Positions 40,401 to 50,940 of a stretch of 64,000 bases of DNA are shown piece by piece; within the stretch, counting starts at the first letter, position 1, and the number at the start of each line of letters is the position of its first letter. Made by a program: the position numbers and the translations under genes. Origin of the DNA: Hydrogenophaga sp. 2FB (GTDB lineage: Bacteria > Pseudomonadota > Gammaproteobacteria > Burkholderiales > Burkholderiaceae_C); the NCBI RefSeq assembly GCF_005503365.1, contig NZ_SCML01000026.1, positions 21,960-85,959 of the forward strand, read 5' to 3'. The notes under the pieces were generated by a model. The model ran no database searches, was not told where the DNA came from, and worked only from the letters and a program-made list of their open reading frames with translations.

Positions 40401-43400
40401 TGAACCTGAACCTGAACCTGAACCTGAACCTGAACTGGTGGCGGAATCGGCATTCGACGCCATGCATGACGAGCAGACCCGTGTCATCGGGCCGCTGCGC
40501 ATCGCCTTGAAGCTCTACAACGTCTACCTCAACGAGGCAGATGAATGGTCGCGCCGATTGAATACGGTATTGACCGAATGGTCGCTGGAACGCCACGAGC
40601 AGGTGCCCGATCAGGCTGAGGCCTTGGCGCACTCGCTGGCAGGCAGTTCTGCAACGGTGGGTTTCGAATCCCTGTCCGAGATTTCCCGCGGGCTTGAGCA
40701 TGCTCTGGAGTCGGTTGGCTCGCGCCAGCGTTTGGGCCAGCCTGCCGCGGCCCAGCACGCGCAGCTTTTTGTCGATGCATCCGAGGACATTCGCCGTTTG
40801 CTGCATCAGTTCGCGGCTGGCTTTCTCAAGGAAGCCAATTCCGATCTGGTGGCTGCGCTGTACCGCGTGGTGCACGATCCACAACCAGAATCGGTCGCAG
40901 GCGAGGGCGGTGCAGAGCTTCAAGAAGACGTGGTTCAGGCGGAGGTGACGCCGGCGTTCGAGCCAACGCCCGAGCCCGATGCAACCCCCGATGAGGTTGT
41001 CTCGCCCGCTCTTTCTCTCACGGGCTTCGAAGCGCCTGCACCGGTCGAGCATGTGGTTACCTTCACCCCGCCACACGCGGACACCACACGCGTGCACGAA
41101 CGGGTGCAGGACATTGACGACGACATCGACGTGTTCGACACGATCGACGTTGACCTGTTCCCTATTTTTGCCGAAGAAGCGCAGGAACTGATGCCGCAGC
41201 TGGGTAGCGCGCTGCGCCAATGGGTTGCGCGCCCGGAGAATTCCAGTGCCCGTGCGGAGGTGCTGCGCAACCTGCACACGCTCAAGGGCAGTGCTCGCCT
41301 TGCCGGTGCCTTGCGACTGGGTGAGTTGGCGCATCGCATGGAGACGACGGCCGAGCGCCTGGGTACTGACGTGCAACGCAGCACGGATATCGAACCGCTG
41401 CAAGTCGAGTTCGACGCGATCACCGCCCGTTTCGAACAACTGCGAAATGCCGATGGGCGGGTGGAAGACATCGTGCAAGTCGCACCCGAGCACGTGCCGC
41501 CGGGCGCTGGAGAACTGCCGTCGCAAGCAGCGGACGCGGTGCCATCTTCCTCCGCCGAAATCGCACCCACGGTTGCTGAGGGCAGTTTGGCGAGCGTGCG
41601 CATGCCGGCCGTGCCCTCGGCCGCTTTTGCGCGCGCCGGCGCTGCGGTGCGTGTGCGCCCCGAGCTGCTCGATCGCCTGGTCAACCAGACCGGTGAGGTG
41701 ATGATCACGCGTGCGCGCATGGAGTCCGAACTCGTGACCTTGCGCGGTTCGCTCAAGGACCTCACAGGCAACCTGGACCGTCTGCGTGGCCAACTGCGCG
41801 ATATCGAGCTGCAGGCCGAAACCCAGATGCAATCGCGCTTGGCGCAGGCCCGCGACGCCGATCAGTCGTTCGATCCGCTCGAATTCGACCGTTTCACGCG
41901 GGTGCAGGAGCTCACGCGCATGATGGCCGAGTCGGTCAACGACGTGGCCACTGTGCAGCGCAACCTGCAACGCGCGGTGGAATCCACCGAGGACAGCTTG
42001 GTCGCCCAAGCGCGCCAGACACGTGAGCTGCAGCGCGATTTGCTGCGCACGCGCATGGTGGAGTTCGAAGGTATTTCCGAGCGCCTGTACCGCGTGGTGC
42101 GGCAGGTGTCCAAGGAAACGGGCAAACAGGTGCGCCTGGACATCACCGGGACCATCGAAATGGACCGTGGCGTGCTGGACCGCATGACCGGTGCCTTCGA
42201 GCATTTGTTGCGCAACAGTGTGGTCCATGGCATTGAAGCGCCGGACAAGCGTCTGGCACTGGGCAAGCCCGCGGAAGGTCAGATCGAAATCGTGCTGGGT
42301 CATGAGCTGAACGACGTGTCTATCGTGTTCACCGACGATGGTGGTGGCCTGGACCTGGTGCGTTTGCGTGAGAAAGCGCTTGCGCAAGGATTGACGCAAC
42401 CCGGCGTGCATCTGAGCGATGAAGAGGCCGCGCAGCTGGTCTTCGAGGCCGGGCTGAGCACGGCGCGAGAAGTGTCGGAACTCGCGGGTCGTGGCATTGG
42501 CATGGACGTGGTGCGCAACGACGTGGTGGCGCTGGGTGGTCGGATCGAAACCGCCACGCAGGCCGGCAAGGGCAGCAGCTTCAAGCTGGTGCTGCCGCTG
42601 ACCACCGCCGTCACGCAAGTGGTGATGCTGCGCGCCGGTTCGTTCACGATGGGGGTGCCTTCCAACCTGGTGGAGGTGGTGCGGCGTCTGAGCACTGACG
42701 ACCTGACCAAGGCGTATGCCAGTGGCCACCTCAACGTGGCCGGGGAAGACGTGCCGTTCTATTGGGCCGGTGCACTGCTGCAGTCTTCCGCGCACTCGAA
42801 CGAAGGTCAGGGCAAGACGCATCCGGTTGTGATCTTCCGAAGCGCGGCCCAGCGTGTGGCCATGCATGTGGACGAAGTGCTGGGCAACCAGGAAGTCGTG
42901 GTGAAAAACCTTGGGCCACAGCTCTCGCGGCTGCCAGGTCTGGCCGGGATGTCGATGCTGGCTTCGGGCGCCGTCGCGCTGATCTACAACCCCGTGGCGC
43001 TGGCCGCGGTGTACGGCGCGCTGGTGCCCACCTGGTTGGCGGGCCAACAGCGTGTGGCACCCGTTCAAACTGTGGCTGGCGATGTGCAGTCCGCGCTGGA
43101 AGTGAATGCGGTGCCATTGGTGCTGGTGGTCGACGACTCGATCACCGTGCGCCGCGTGACGCAGCGCTTGCTGCAACGGGAAGGCTACCGCGTGACGCTC
43201 GCGGCCGACGGATTGCAGGCGCTGGAGAAGCTGCTGTCGGAACGGCCGACGGTGGTGTTGTCCGACATCGAGATGCCGCGCATGGACGGTTTCGATCTGG
43301 TGCGCAACATCCGCAACGATCCACGGTTGTCCGACTTGCCGGTGATCATGATCACCTCGCGCATTGCGGAGAAACACCGCGAGCACGCACGCGAGCTGGG

Positions 43401-43497
43401 TGTGGACCACTACCTGGGCAAGCCCTACTCGGAAGACGAGTTGCTGGCTCTGATCGGTCACTACGCCAAGGCCGCCGCAGCCGCCATCGAGGCCTGA
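37456..43497 (+). CDS. pilL: Hybrid chemosensory histidine kinase PilL/ChpA
   Basis: CheA-type kinase of 2013 residues that drives PilG and PilH. Histidine-phosphotransfer domains are visible around residues 738 ([11 protein letters not shown]), 1059 ([11 protein letters not shown]) and 1274 ([11 protein letters not shown]); the N-terminal 550 residues look like degenerate Hpt-type helical bundles. The CheA dimerisation region starts [13 protein letters not shown], the ATPase has [21 protein letters not shown] and GRGIGMDVV, then come a CheW domain (about 1715-1860) and a receiver domain with Asp1937 in [13 protein letters not shown]. Residues 956-993 are a (Pro-Glu)19 linker encoded by tandem hexamers. 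It closes the operon. Confidence 0.95.
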   Translation: MFDTVTDTDSLNVDTPVADLGPLAWVFEELRKSLDGANKAVKRFVRETEQSRNNDLEAVDPGSLRLARQQLHQAVGALEMVGLGGPAQVLRAMEAAVQRFVQRPNTCTEEAASKVERASFALIEYLEAVLNNKPMQPVALFSQYRDVQELAAAERTHPADLWTFEHRGVELAAAPGVTPLQCNAAIRSLFDRLVLLVVKTQSVAAASQLAKLSAGLSAGTEDPRARTFWRVSAGYFEAVAHLLVPADVYVKRATSRILLQFANLAQGKPQVSETLLHDLLFFCAQPVSVSAATTPQLAAVRAAFGLGKLPSVDYQQATLGRYDPAILAQARKRIHAAKEAWSLYSGGDNSRARQVVDQFSLIGDSLLKLHPASTVLAQALIKAADQAVQEASGAVRPELAMEVATTTLYLEAAFEDFDPSAPEFTERTLALAERLEAVLAGQPARPLDAWMEQLYRRVSDRQTMGSVVGEIKVSLGEVEKSLDQFFRNPQEKAGLHLAVSQLAQMRGVLSVLGLEQAVQTVVRMRTTVEQILDTEVDEAMAREAGTFQQLGNNLSAMSFLVDMLNYQPALAKKLFVFDEAKGELLPLMGRVASAEPLHQPSRDEAQAISEGVQRVVEGVQGGLSLVDLSEQLDSLADQASLAEQSGVARAAREAAEAVVNDHAAVGAQALVGLSETSNNARVVEPVAPTEEDNDEDDLLDIFLEEAREVVGNGLDAVSHLQAQPSDLEHLTTLRRAFHTLKGSSRMVGLDEFGEAAWAMEQLLNTVLAEQRPASQPLLTLAAEAMNEFARWVDEISARGPTSRRSQPFRASAEALRDHGQYLPLAQVAPEVEAPVSSEAHALQDAPTELTVVETASDEVADAAPVVDNSGIATTSEMDAVPSDTPQPLLDDTVAPEQAAMLADIDFGSLEALSSNEPVAASTAPIEATELVEVVELAPTGAKTVVGDDIDAPEPTPEPEPEPEPEPEPEPEPEPEPEPEPEPEPEPEPEPEPELVAESAFDAMHDEQTRVIGPLRIALKLYNVYLNEADEWSRRLNTVLTEWSLERHEQVPDQAEALAHSLAGSSATVGFESLSEISRGLEHALESVGSRQRLGQPAAAQHAQLFVDASEDIRRLLHQFAAGFLKEANSDLVAALYRVVHDPQPESVAGEGGAELQEDVVQAEVTPAFEPTPEPDATPDEVVSPALSLTGFEAPAPVEHVVTFTPPHADTTRVHERVQDIDDDIDVFDTIDVDLFPIFAEEAQELMPQLGSALRQWVARPENSSARAEVLRNLHTLKGSARLAGALRLGELAHRMETTAERLGTDVQRSTDIEPLQVEFDAITARFEQLRNADGRVEDIVQVAPEHVPPGAGELPSQAADAVPSSSAEIAPTVAEGSLASVRMPAVPSAAFARAGAAVRVRPELLDRLVNQTGEVMITRARMESELVTLRGSLKDLTGNLDRLRGQLRDIELQAETQMQSRLAQARDADQSFDPLEFDRFTRVQELTRMMAESVNDVATVQRNLQRAVESTEDSLVAQARQTRELQRDLLRTRMVEFEGISERLYRVVRQVSKETGKQVRLDITGTIEMDRGVLDRMTGAFEHLLRNSVVHGIEAPDKRLALGKPAEGQIEIVLGHELNDVSIVFTDDGGGLDLVRLREKALAQGLTQPGVHLSDEEAAQLVFEAGLSTAREVSELAGRGIGMDVVRNDVVALGGRIETATQAGKGSSFKLVLPLTTAVTQVVMLRAGSFTMGVPSNLVEVVRRLSTDDLTKAYASGHLNVAGEDVPFYWAGALLQSSAHSNEGQGKTHPVVIFRSAAQRVAMHVDEVLGNQEVVVKNLGPQLSRLPGLAGMSMLASGAVALIYNPVALAAVYGALVPTWLAGQQRVAPVQTVAGDVQSALEVNAVPLVLVVDDSITVRRVTQRLLQREGYRVTLAADGLQALEKLLSERPTVVLSDIEMPRMDGFDLVRNIRNDPRLSDLPVIMITSRIAEKHREHARELGVDHYLGKPYSEDELLALIGHYAKAAAAAIEA
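40321..40434 (+). repeat. (CCTGAA)19 tandem hexamer repeat in pilL
   Basis: Nineteen perfect copies of CCTGAA in frame, 114 bases, encode a Pro-Glu linker between the first and second clear Hpt domains. The units are identical at the DNA level, unlike the variable codons around them, so the array is a slipped-strand hot spot. Any whole-unit change keeps the frame. Confidence 0.98.
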
Positions 43498-43563
43498 TGC
43501 ACCGCCCAACGATGGCGACCCGCGTCGCTGTCGATGGGTTGTGATCCCGGATCGGGTCTGCCC

Positions 43564-45057
43564 CTACCGTTTCCTCGGATTCTTCACCACCGCGTACCGC
43601 AGCAGCGTGCGTTCACGCGCCACGGCGTGATCCACGACGGGATGCGGGTACGTGTCGCCCAGCACCACGCCGGCGGCCGCCAGTTCGATGTCGTTGGCCC
43701 GCCAGGGCGCGTGAATCGCGGCATCGGGCAGCGCGGCGATCCGAGGCAGGTAGCGGCGGATGAACTTGGCCTCCGGGTCGAACTTTTCGCTTTGCGTGAC
43801 CGGGTTGAAGATGCGGAACCACGGTTGCGCGTCGCAGCCGCTGGAACTGGCCCACTGCCAGCCGCCATTGTTGGCCGCGAGGTCGTAGTCGATCAGGTGG
43901 TCCGCGAAGTAGCGCTCGCCCCATTGCCAGTGGATGCCGAGGTCTTTCACCAGAAAACTGGCCACCACCATGCGCAGGCGGTTGTGCATGTAGCCGGTCT
44001 GGTTGATCTGCGCCATCGCCGCGTCCACCAGCGGGTAGCCGGTGCGGCCCTCGCACCAGGCCGCAAACAGGTCCTTGGCGTGTTTGCCGTGCTCGAACTT
44101 GATGGCGTCGTACTCGGGCTTGAAGGCCTTCTCCACCACGTGCGGGAAGTTGGCCAGCACCTGATGGTAGAAGTCGCGCCACACCAGTTCCGACAGCCAG
44201 GTGCTGGCGCCGACCATGCCCTGCAGGTGCATCTGGTAGGCCACCGAGGCGACCTGCCGGATGGAGATGGTGCCAAAGCGCAGGTGCGTGCTCAGGTAGC
44301 TCGGCCCTTTCACGGCCGGAAAATTCCGCGCTTCGCCGTAGCGGTCGATGCGCTCGACGAAATCCTCGAACAACTGGTGCGCGCCACTCGCTCCCGTGGG
44401 CAGGGCGAGCTGCGCCAGGTTGGTGGGTTCGAAGCCGAGGTCTGACAGGCCGGGCACGGGCGCCGCGTGCGCGGCGGGCACGTTGGCCAGCGCACCCGCA
44501 TGGGGGGCCACCGGATACGCCTTGAGGTGGAACGGCGTGAGCGCCTTGAGCCAGGCGTTCTTGTACGGCGTGAACACGCCGAACGCATGACCGGCTTGGG
44601 TGAGCACCTCGCGCCGCTCGAAGACCACGTGGTCCTTGTGGCTGTGCAGCAGGATGCCGGCGTGCGCCAGGTCTCCAAACACCTTGGCGTCGCGCGCCAG
44701 TGCGGCCGGCTCGTCGTCGTGGTTGGCAAACACCGCCTGCACACCCAGTTTCTGCGCCAGCGCCGGCACCGCCTTGAGCGCGGAGCCGTGCAGCACGATC
44801 AAACCCGCGCCGTCCACGCCGTGCTCGCGCCCCAGCGCGCGCAGGCGTTCGTGGAGCTCCATCAGGGACGCACGGATGAACTCCACGCGCCGGTCCGCCC
44901 GCAGGCCGCGCTCGCGCAGGTCGTCGAGGATGTCGGTGTCGAACACGAACACGCACCAGACCTGCCGGCACACCTTGAGGGCGTGGTACAGCGCCGCGTT
45001 GTCCTCGGCGCGCAGGTCGCGGCGGAACCACATCAGGCCTTTGGCATAGCTGTTCAT
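43564..45057 (-). CDS. phrB: Deoxyribodipyrimidine photolyase (class I CPD)
   Basis: Light-dependent DNA repair flavoprotein of 497 residues. The N-terminal antenna domain begins LMWFRRDLRAEDNAALYHAL. The C-terminal FAD domain has STHLRFGTIS, WRDFYHQVL, the MVVASFLVKDLGIHWQWGE block and AANNGGWQWASSSGCDAQPWFRIFNP, whose tryptophans belong to the electron-transfer chain. The ATG at 45057 gives the usual start. It is divergent from yqgE across 63 bases and convergent with pilL. Confidence 0.95.
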   Translation of the reverse strand: MNSYAKGLMWFRRDLRAEDNAALYHALKVCRQVWCVFVFDTDILDDLRERGLRADRRVEFIRASLMELHERLRALGREHGVDGAGLIVLHGSALKAVPALAQKLGVQAVFANHDDEPAALARDAKVFGDLAHAGILLHSHKDHVVFERREVLTQAGHAFGVFTPYKNAWLKALTPFHLKAYPVAPHAGALANVPAAHAAPVPGLSDLGFEPTNLAQLALPTGASGAHQLFEDFVERIDRYGEARNFPAVKGPSYLSTHLRFGTISIRQVASVAYQMHLQGMVGASTWLSELVWRDFYHQVLANFPHVVEKAFKPEYDAIKFEHGKHAKDLFAAWCEGRTGYPLVDAAMAQINQTGYMHNRLRMVVASFLVKDLGIHWQWGERYFADHLIDYDLAANNGGWQWASSSGCDAQPWFRIFNPVTQSEKFDPEAKFIRRYLPRIAALPDAAIHAPWRANDIELAAAGVVLGDTYPHPVVDHAVARERTLLRYAVVKNPRKR

Positions 45058-45120
45058 GGTCGCGGTGGTGTTGCCCCCGCCGGGCGATGCCCGGTAGGGT
45101 AGGCGGCTTAAAATCGCGCC

Positions 45121-45711
45121 ATGTCTGCTGATTTTGCCCCCATCAATCTGACCAATCACTTTCTGATTGCGATGCCCGGCCTCAGCGACGAGCTTTTTGG
45201 CCGCAGCGTGGTATTCATGTGCGAACACAGCGAGCGCGGTGCGCTCGGGTTGGTGATCAACAAGCCCAGCGACATCCTGTTGCCCCGTCTTTTCGAGAAG
45301 GTCGACCTGCGCATGGGCCGCGACGACCTCGCCAAACTGCCCGTCTTTCAGGGCGGGCCGGTGCAGACCGAGCGGGGCTTCGTGCTGCACGAAGCCGTGT
45401 CGGGCGAGGGCGAGTCGGTGTACGCCTCGACCTTGTCCATCCCCGGCGGGCTGGAAATGACCACTTCCAAGGATGTGCTCGAGGCCATGGCGTCGGGCGC
45501 GGGCCCACGCCGGGTTTTCGTATCGCTCGGTTATGCGTCCTGGGGACAGGGGCAGCTCGAATCGGAAATCACCGAAAACAGCTGGCTCACGGTGGAAGCC
45601 GACCCCAATCTCATCTTTGACGCACCGGTGGAGGAGCGCTACGAGCGGGCCATGAGCCTGTTGGGCGGCTTGCAGCCCTGGATGCTCTCGCCCGACGCGG
45701 GGCATGCATAA
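45121..45711 (+). CDS. yqgE: YqgE/AlgH family protein
   Basis: Protein of 196 residues of the UPF0301 family. Diagnostic blocks are INLTNHFLIAMPGLSDELFGRSVVF, HSERGALGLVINKPSD, VFQGGPVQTERGFVLH and SLGYASWGQGQLESEI. Function is not established. yqgE is very often next to ruvX, as here, with only a dispersed repeat between them. It starts the run yqgE-ruvX-pyrR-pyrB. Confidence 0.95.
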   Translation: MSADFAPINLTNHFLIAMPGLSDELFGRSVVFMCEHSERGALGLVINKPSDILLPRLFEKVDLRMGRDDLAKLPVFQGGPVQTERGFVLHEAVSGEGESVYASTLSIPGGLEMTTSKDVLEAMASGAGPRRVFVSLGYASWGQGQLESEITENSWLTVEADPNLIFDAPVEERYERAMSLLGGLQPWMLSPDAGHA

Positions 45712-45715
45712 GGAT

Positions 45716-45815
45716 GGAGCCCCCACGCTCCACCGCTTCGCGGGTCGCTGCCCCCCAAGGGGGTTGGGCCCGCCTTGGGGGCGGCCCGGCGGCGGTCCCG
45801 CCTTCTCCGTTGCCA
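45716..45815. repeat. Dispersed GC-rich palindromic repeat, copy B
   Basis: About 100 bases between yqgE and ruvX with inverted segments CCCCCCAAGGGGG and CCCGCCTTGGGGGCGG. Motif order matches copy A at 10129-10207: CCCCCACGCT, GCTTCGCG, C-run AAGG G-run, GGCCCGGC. Here the two neighbouring genes point the same way, so it is not simply a convergent terminator. The frame of ruvX stays open through it by chance. Confidence 0.6.
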
Positions 45816-45851
45816 CGTGGTGTGGATCCTGAGGTGCCAGCGCATTGCCAG

Positions 45852-46226
45852 ATGTTTCTGGCGTTCGACTACGGCCTGAAGCGCACCGGCGTGGCCGTTG
45901 GCAACCGCCTCACGCGCACCGCCACACCCCAAACCACCATCGCCGCCGAAGGCGACGCGCGCTTCGTGCAGATCGCGCAGCGCCTGCAGGAATGGCAACC
46001 CGACGCACTGGTGGTCGGCGTGCCCTGTCACCCGGACGGCACCCCGCATGAAAACACCGCGCGCGCGCTGAAGTTCGCGCGCCAGCTGCGCGGGCGCCAT
46101 GGTCTGCCAGTGTTCGAGGTGGACGAACGCTACAGCACCACCGAGGCCCACAGCCTCGGTGCCAAAGACGCCGATGCCGCATCGGCGTGCATCATCCTGG
46201 AACAGTTTTTGAGGAGCTTGCCTTGA
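45852..46226 (+). CDS. ruvX: Putative pre-16S rRNA nuclease / Holliday junction resolvase-like YqgF
   Basis: RNase H-fold protein of 124 residues. The first catalytic Asp is in [16 protein letters not shown], the Glu/Arg region is [10 protein letters not shown], and the last Asp lies in [15 protein letters not shown]. YqgF/RuvX processes the 5' end of 16S rRNA in E. coli. I start at the ATG at 45852; the frame extends 46 codons upstream but only through the dispersed repeat. Its stop overlaps the pyrR TTG start. Confidence 0.93.
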   Translation: MFLAFDYGLKRTGVAVGNRLTRTATPQTTIAAEGDARFVQIAQRLQEWQPDALVVGVPCHPDGTPHENTARALKFARQLRGRHGLPVFEVDERYSTTEAHSLGAKDADAASACIILEQFLRSLP

Positions 46227-46747
46227 CGTCGTTGTCGTCTTCCGATCTGCCCGATGCCGAGGCTCTGTATGGGGAGCTGGCGCGTGGGGTGAAACAACTT
46301 CTCGCGTCGTCGCCCGAACCGGTGATGTTGGCCGGCATCACCTCCGGTGGTGCCTGGCTGGCCGAGCGCCTGCAGCGCGACCTGGGCCTGCCCGGCGCGG
46401 CGGGCGTGATTTCGTCGAGCATGCACCGCGACGACTTCGCGCAGCGTGGCCTCGCGTCCAGCGCGCAAACCGTGCTGCCGTTCGACGTGAACGGCGCGCA
46501 CGTGCTGCTGATCGACGACGTGCTCTACACCGGCCGTACGCTGCGCGCCGTGATCAACGAACTTTTCGACTACGGCCGCCCGGCCAGCGTGCGCCTGGCG
46601 GTGCTGGTGGACCGGGGCGGGCGCGAACTGCCGATCGAGCCCAACCTGTGTGCCGCGCGCCTGGACGTGCCGGCCAAACGCTCGCTCGAACTCGCGCGCG
46701 ACGACAGCGGCCGACTGAGCTTCGTGCTGGAAACCAAGGAAGCCTGA
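46223..46747 (+). CDS. pyrR: PyrR: bifunctional pyr operon regulator/uracil phosphoribosyltransferase
   Basis: Type I phosphoribosyltransferase of 174 residues. The PRPP-binding loop is [21 protein letters not shown], and the PRPP loop is preceded by [11 protein letters not shown] chose the TTG at 46223, which overlaps the ruvX stop (TTGA) and follows GAGGAG; an ATG 36 bases upstream lies inside ruvX. In Gram-positives PyrR controls attenuation of the pyr operon. No obvious attenuator is seen here, so the RNA-binding role is unproven. Confidence 0.9.
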   Translation: MTSLSSSDLPDAEALYGELARGVKQLLASSPEPVMLAGITSGGAWLAERLQRDLGLPGAAGVISSSMHRDDFAQRGLASSAQTVLPFDVNGAHVLLIDDVLYTGRTLRAVINELFDYGRPASVRLAVLVDRGGRELPIEPNLCAARLDVPAKRSLELARDDSGRLSFVLETKEA

Positions 46748-46749
46748 AC

Positions 46750-47709
46750 GTGCAACGCAAGAACCCCCAGCTCAACAAGAACGGTGAACTGATTCACCTG
46801 CTCTCCACCGAAGGCCTCTCGCGCGAGATCCTCACGCAGATCCTGGACACCGCCGCCAACTTCACGAGCGTGAGCAACCGCGAGGTGAAGAAAGTGCCGT
46901 TGCTGCGCGGCAAGAGCGTGTTCAACCTGTTCTTCGAGAACAGCACGCGCACGCGCACCACCTTCGAGATCGCGGCCACGCGCCTCTCGGCCGACGTGAT
47001 CAACCTCGACATCGCGCGCAGCTCCACCGCCAAGGGCGAGTCGCTGCTCGACACCATCGCCAACCTGAGCGCCATGGCAGCCGACATCTTCGTGGTGCGG
47101 CACAGCGAGTCGGGCGCGCCGTACCTGATCTCGCAGCACGTCGCGCCGCACGTGCACGTGGTCAACGCCGGTGACGGTCGCCACGCGCACCCCACGCAGG
47201 GCTTGCTCGACATGTACACCATCCGCCACTACAAGAAGGATTTCACCAACCTCTCGGTGGCCATCGTGGGTGACGTGCTGCACTCGCGCGTGGCGCGCTC
47301 CGACATCCACGCGCTCACCACGCTCGGCTGCCCCGACGTGCGCGTGGTCGGCCCGCGCACGCTGGTGCCGAGCGACCTCTCGCACATGGGCGTGCGCGTG
47401 TGCCACACGCTGGAAGAGGGCATCAAGGACTGCGACGTGGTGATCACGCTGCGCCTGCAGAACGAACGCATGAGCGGCGCGCTGCTGCCCTCAAGCCAGG
47501 AGTATTTCAAGAGTTTCGGCCTCACGACCGAGCGCCTGCGCTGGGCCAAGCCCGACGCCATCGTGATGCACCCCGGCCCGATCAACCGCGGTGTGGAGAT
47601 CGACTCCGCCGTGGTGGACGGGCCGCAGAGCGTGATCCTGCCGCAGGTCACCTACGGCATCGCCGTGCGCATGGCGGTGATGGGCATCGTGGCGGGCAAC
47701 GAGGCATGA
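46750..47709 (+). CDS. pyrB: Aspartate carbamoyltransferase catalytic subunit
   Basis: Second step of pyrimidine synthesis, 319 residues. The carbamoyl-phosphate motif is [13 protein letters not shown], then [12 protein letters not shown] and the aspartate-domain LRLQNERM and [11 protein letters not shown] blocks. The start is GTG at 46750, two bases after the pyrR stop. No regulatory pyrI is present. With the dihydroorotase-like gene downstream it fits the class in which PyrB forms a large complex with an inactive PyrC'. Its stop overlaps hisC (ATGA). Confidence 0.95.
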   Translation: MQRKNPQLNKNGELIHLLSTEGLSREILTQILDTAANFTSVSNREVKKVPLLRGKSVFNLFFENSTRTRTTFEIAATRLSADVINLDIARSSTAKGESLLDTIANLSAMAADIFVVRHSESGAPYLISQHVAPHVHVVNAGDGRHAHPTQGLLDMYTIRHYKKDFTNLSVAIVGDVLHSRVARSDIHALTTLGCPDVRVVGPRTLVPSDLSHMGVRVCHTLEEGIKDCDVVITLRLQNERMSGALLPSSQEYFKSFGLTTERLRWAKPDAIVMHPGPINRGVEIDSAVVDGPQSVILPQVTYGIAVRMAVMGIVAGNEA

Positions 47710-48872
47710 GCGCCGCGCCGGGCCGTTCCCAAGCAAGCTCGCACCGCAGCCTGCAGGGCGAAGCAACTCCAGTGAGCGAGGCCGATCGATTCTGGAGCCC
47801 GGCGCTTCGGGGCCTGCGCGCCTACACGCCCGGCGAACAACCGCAGGGCGGGGGCTGGATCAAGCTCAACACCAACGAGAACCCGTACCCGCCGTCGCCG
47901 CTGGCCCTGCGGCGCATGGCCGAGGCGGTGGACGAGCGCCTGCGCCTCTACCCCGACCCGCAAGCGCTCGCGCTGCGACAGACCATCGCGGCCCAACAGG
48001 GCTTGCAGGTCGACCAGGTCTTCGTCGGCAATGGTTCGGACGAGGTGCTGGCGCATGCCTTCATGGGGCTGCTGCGCCATGGCAAGCCGGTGCTCGTGCC
48101 CGACATCAGCTACTCGTTCTACCCGGTGTACTGCGGGCTGTACGGCATCACGTGCCAGCAGGTGCCGCTCGACGACAGCTTTCGCGTGCGCGTGGCCGAC
48201 TACCTGCAGCCCAATGGCGGCATCGTGCTGCCCAACCCGAACGCGCCCACCGGCATTGCGCTGCCCCTGAGCGAGCTGCGCTGGCTGCTGGAGCGCAACA
48301 CCGCATCCGTGGTGGTGGTGGACGAAGCCTACGTGGACTTCGGCGCCGAGAGCGCCGCCACGCTGATCGATGAATTCCCGCAACTGCTGGTGATCCAGAC
48401 GCTGTCCAAATCGCGCGCGCTGGCCGGTCTTCGCGTGGGTTTTGCGCTGGGCCATGCGGACCTCATCCGCGCGCTGAACACCGTCAAGGACAGCTTCAAC
48501 TCTTACCCGCTGGACCGCGTTGCACAGGTCGGTGCACAGGCCGCTCTGGAAGACCAGGCGCACTTCCACGAGATCACCCAGCGCATCGTCAACAGCCGCG
48601 AATGGCTGGCCGCTCGGCTGGCGGCGCTCGGTTTCGAATGCCTGCCGTCCAGCGCCAACTTTCTGCTGGCGCGGCATCCGCAGCGCAGCGCGTCTCAACT
48701 GCAGCAGGCCTTGCGCGAGCGCAAGATCCTGGTGCGCCATTTCAACCAGGCGCGCATCGCCGAGCACCTGCGCATCACCGTCGGCTCGCAGCCGGAGTGC
48801 GAAGCCCTGGTGGATGCGCTGAGCGATCTGCTCGCGCCCGTTCAGTCTGACAACAAGGTGGCATCCGCATGA
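47706..48872 (+). CDS. hisC: Histidinol-phosphate aminotransferase
   Basis: Class II PLP aminotransferase of 388 residues, making histidinol phosphate (paralogues also transaminate aromatic amino acids). Blocks include [53 protein letters not shown] and the PLP lysine in [18 protein letters not shown]. The ATG at 47706 overlaps the pyrB stop; the first 25 residues are poorly conserved, and a GTG near residue 23 is an alternative start. It is inserted between pyrB and the dihydroorotase-like gene and overlaps the latter by four bases. Confidence 0.93.
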   Translation: MSAAPGRSQASSHRSLQGEATPVSEADRFWSPALRGLRAYTPGEQPQGGGWIKLNTNENPYPPSPLALRRMAEAVDERLRLYPDPQALALRQTIAAQQGLQVDQVFVGNGSDEVLAHAFMGLLRHGKPVLVPDISYSFYPVYCGLYGITCQQVPLDDSFRVRVADYLQPNGGIVLPNPNAPTGIALPLSELRWLLERNTASVVVVDEAYVDFGAESAATLIDEFPQLLVIQTLSKSRALAGLRVGFALGHADLIRALNTVKDSFNSYPLDRVAQVGAQAALEDQAHFHEITQRIVNSREWLAARLAALGFECLPSSANFLLARHPQRSASQLQQALRERKILVRHFNQARIAEHLRITVGSQPECEALVDALSDLLAPVQSDNKVASA

Positions 48873-50200
48873 AGATCCTGATCCAGAACGGCCGTGTGAT
48901 GGACCCGGCCACCGGGCTTGACGAGATCGCCGACGTGGCGATCGCCGCCGGCCGCATCATCGCCATCGGCAACGTGGCCGCCGACTTCCACGCCAACCGC
49001 ACCCTCGACGCCGCCGGCTGCGTGGTCGCACCCGGCCTGGTGGACCTGGCCGTGCGCCTGCGCGAACCGGGCCAGGAACACACCGGCATGTTGGAGAGCG
49101 AGATGGCCGCGGCCGTGGCCGGTGGCGTGACCTCGCTGGTCTGCCCGCCCGACACCGACCCGGTGCTCGACGAGCCCGGCCTGGTCGACATGCTCAAGTT
49201 CCGCGCCGAAAAACTGCACCTCGCGCGCGTGTTCCCGCTAGGCGCGCTCACGCGCAACCTGCAGGGCGAGGTGCTGACCGAAATGGCCGAACTCACCGAG
49301 TCCGGCTGCATCGGTTTCGGCCAGGCCGAGGTGCCCATCGTCAACGTGCAGGTGCTGCAACGCGCGCTGCAATACGCCGCCACCTTTGGCTACACCGTGT
49401 GGTTGCGCCCGCAAGATTTCTGGCTCGGCAAAGGTGTGGCCGCCAGCGGTCCGCTGGCGACGCGCCTGGGCCTCGCCGGCATTCCGGCGGCGGCCGAAAC
49501 CATTGCGCTGCACACCTTGTTCGAGCTCATGCGCGGCGCGCAGGGCAAGGCGCGTGTGCACCTGTGCCGCATCAGCAGCGCGGCGGGTCTGGCGCTGGTG
49601 CGCCAGGCCAAGGCCGAAGGCCTGCCCGTGAGCTGCGACGTGAGCGTGCACAACCTGCACCTGACCGACGTGGACATTGGCTACTACGACAGCCGCCTGC
49701 GCCTGCAGCCCCCCGTGCGCCAGCAACGCGACCGCGACGCGCTGCGCGTGGGCCTGGCCGACGGCACCATCGACGCGCTGGTGTCGGACCACAACCCGGT
49801 CGACAGCGATGCCAAGACCTTGCCGTTCGCCGAAGCCGAGCCCGGTGCCACCGCCGTCGAGCTGCTGCTGGGGTTGGCCTGCACCTGGGCGCAGCAGGAC
49901 GGCCTGGGCCTGATGCAGGCGTTGCAAGTGCTCACCTGCGGCCCGCAGGCGGTGCTGGGCGCGAGCCTGGGCACGCTGCAAGCGAGCGTGGGCCGCATCG
50001 CCGTGGGCGGCGTGGCCGACCTCTGCGTGTTCGACCCCAACGCCAGCTGGACGGTGCAGCCCGATGCGCTGCGCAGCCAGGGCAAGCACACGCCTTTCGG
50101 TGGCCACGAACTGCCGGCGCGCGTGCGCGCCACGCTGGTCGCCGGGCAGGTGGCTTACCACGCGGCAGACGCCACCCACGAACGGGTCGCCCACGCGTGA
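48869..50200 (+). CDS. pyrC: Dihydroorotase-like protein lacking the HxH metal motif (PyrC'/PyrX type)
   Basis: Amidohydrolase-fold protein of 443 residues. It matches the long type I dihydroorotase, but the N-terminal DxHxHxREPG is [13 protein letters not shown]: both metal-binding histidines are replaced (Ala61 and Arg63). Late blocks [12 protein letters not shown] and VSDHNPVD are also altered. This resembles PyrC' of Pseudomonas, an inactive subunit needed to assemble active PyrB. An active dihydroorotase must then be encoded elsewhere. Four-base overlaps tie it to hisC and the acyltransferase gene. Confidence 0.9.
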   Translation: MKILIQNGRVMDPATGLDEIADVAIAAGRIIAIGNVAADFHANRTLDAAGCVVAPGLVDLAVRLREPGQEHTGMLESEMAAAVAGGVTSLVCPPDTDPVLDEPGLVDMLKFRAEKLHLARVFPLGALTRNLQGEVLTEMAELTESGCIGFGQAEVPIVNVQVLQRALQYAATFGYTVWLRPQDFWLGKGVAASGPLATRLGLAGIPAAAETIALHTLFELMRGAQGKARVHLCRISSAAGLALVRQAKAEGLPVSCDVSVHNLHLTDVDIGYYDSRLRLQPPVRQQRDRDALRVGLADGTIDALVSDHNPVDSDAKTLPFAEAEPGATAVELLLGLACTWAQQDGLGLMQALQVLTCGPQAVLGASLGTLQASVGRIAVGGVADLCVFDPNASWTVQPDALRSQGKHTPFGGHELPARVRATLVAGQVAYHAADATHERVAHA

Positions 50201-50940
50201 AACTGCTGCGCACGCTCTCGCGTGCCCTGCGGGCCACGTGGCACGTGGTGCGCGGCGTGTGGATCATCCGCACCGAGTTCGGGCGCCTCACGCCGCCACA
50301 AACCCAGCTGCTGGTGCGCGAATGGACACGCCGCATGCTGGTGATCCTGGGCGTGGAGCTGGAGGTGCGGGGCACGCCGCCCGAGCAGGGGCCGATGCTG
50401 CAGGTGGCCAACCACATGTCGTGGCTCGATATCCTGGTGATGAACGCCGCGCGTCCCAGCCGCTTCGTGTCCAAGGCCGACGCCGAGCACTGGCCACTGT
50501 TCGGCAGGCTCATCACCGGCGCGGGCACGCTCTACATCGAACGCACCAGTCGGCGCGACGCCATGCGCATGGTGCACCACATGGCCGAGCGGCTGGAGCT
50601 GGGTGACATCCTCTCGGTGTTTCCCGAAGGCACCACGGGCGACGGCCGCGAGCTGTTGCCTTTCCATGCCAACCTGCTGCAGGCCGCGATCTCGGCCAAG
50701 GCGCCGGCGCTGCCGGTGGGCTTGCGCTTCGTGAACAGCCAGACCGGCGAACCGCACCCCGGGCCGCTGTTCGTGGGCGAGACGACCTTGATGGGGTCGA
50801 TCTGGTCCACCTTGAGCGCCGATCACCTGCGGGCGGTGGTGCGCTATGGTGAGCCGCAGTGGTCCGAGGGGCGCGATCGTCGCGCCTGGGCCCACGATTT
50901 GCGCAACGACGTGGATCGCCTGCGCAAGACGGCCGACTAA
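50197..50940 (+). CDS. Lysophospholipid acyltransferase (PlsC family)
   Basis: Probable 1-acyl-glycerol-3-phosphate acyltransferase of 247 residues. The catalytic HX4D motif is NHMSWLD, followed by SKADAEHWPLFG, the GTLYIERTSRRDA block and the FPEGTTGDG motif. There is a hydrophobic N-terminal region. The GTG at 50197 overlaps the stop of the dihydroorotase-like gene (GTGA). A role other than glycerophospholipid synthesis is possible because paralogues are common. Confidence 0.88.
   Translation: MKLLRTLSRALRATWHVVRGVWIIRTEFGRLTPPQTQLLVREWTRRMLVILGVELEVRGTPPEQGPMLQVANHMSWLDILVMNAARPSRFVSKADAEHWPLFGRLITGAGTLYIERTSRRDAMRMVHHMAERLELGDILSVFPEGTTGDGRELLPFHANLLQAAISAKAPALPVGLRFVNSQTGEPHPGPLFVGETTLMGSIWSTLSADHLRAVVRYGEPQWSEGRDRRAWAHDLRNDVDRLRKTAD

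Noticed and set aside
40321..40434. Possible CRISPR or minisatellite
   Set aside because: Perfect hexamers without spacers inside a coding frame: a coding microsatellite, not a CRISPR array.
38269..43509. 1746-residue open frame on the minus strand
   Set aside because: It mirrors pilL exactly. Its composition (Arg/His/Gln-rich with a long Arg-Phe run from the hexamer repeat) is typical of a shadow frame in high-GC DNA, while the plus-strand frame has clear kinase domains.
45714..45851. 46-codon N-terminal extension of ruvX
   Set aside because: The extension is translated dispersed repeat; family homology starts at the ATG at 45852.
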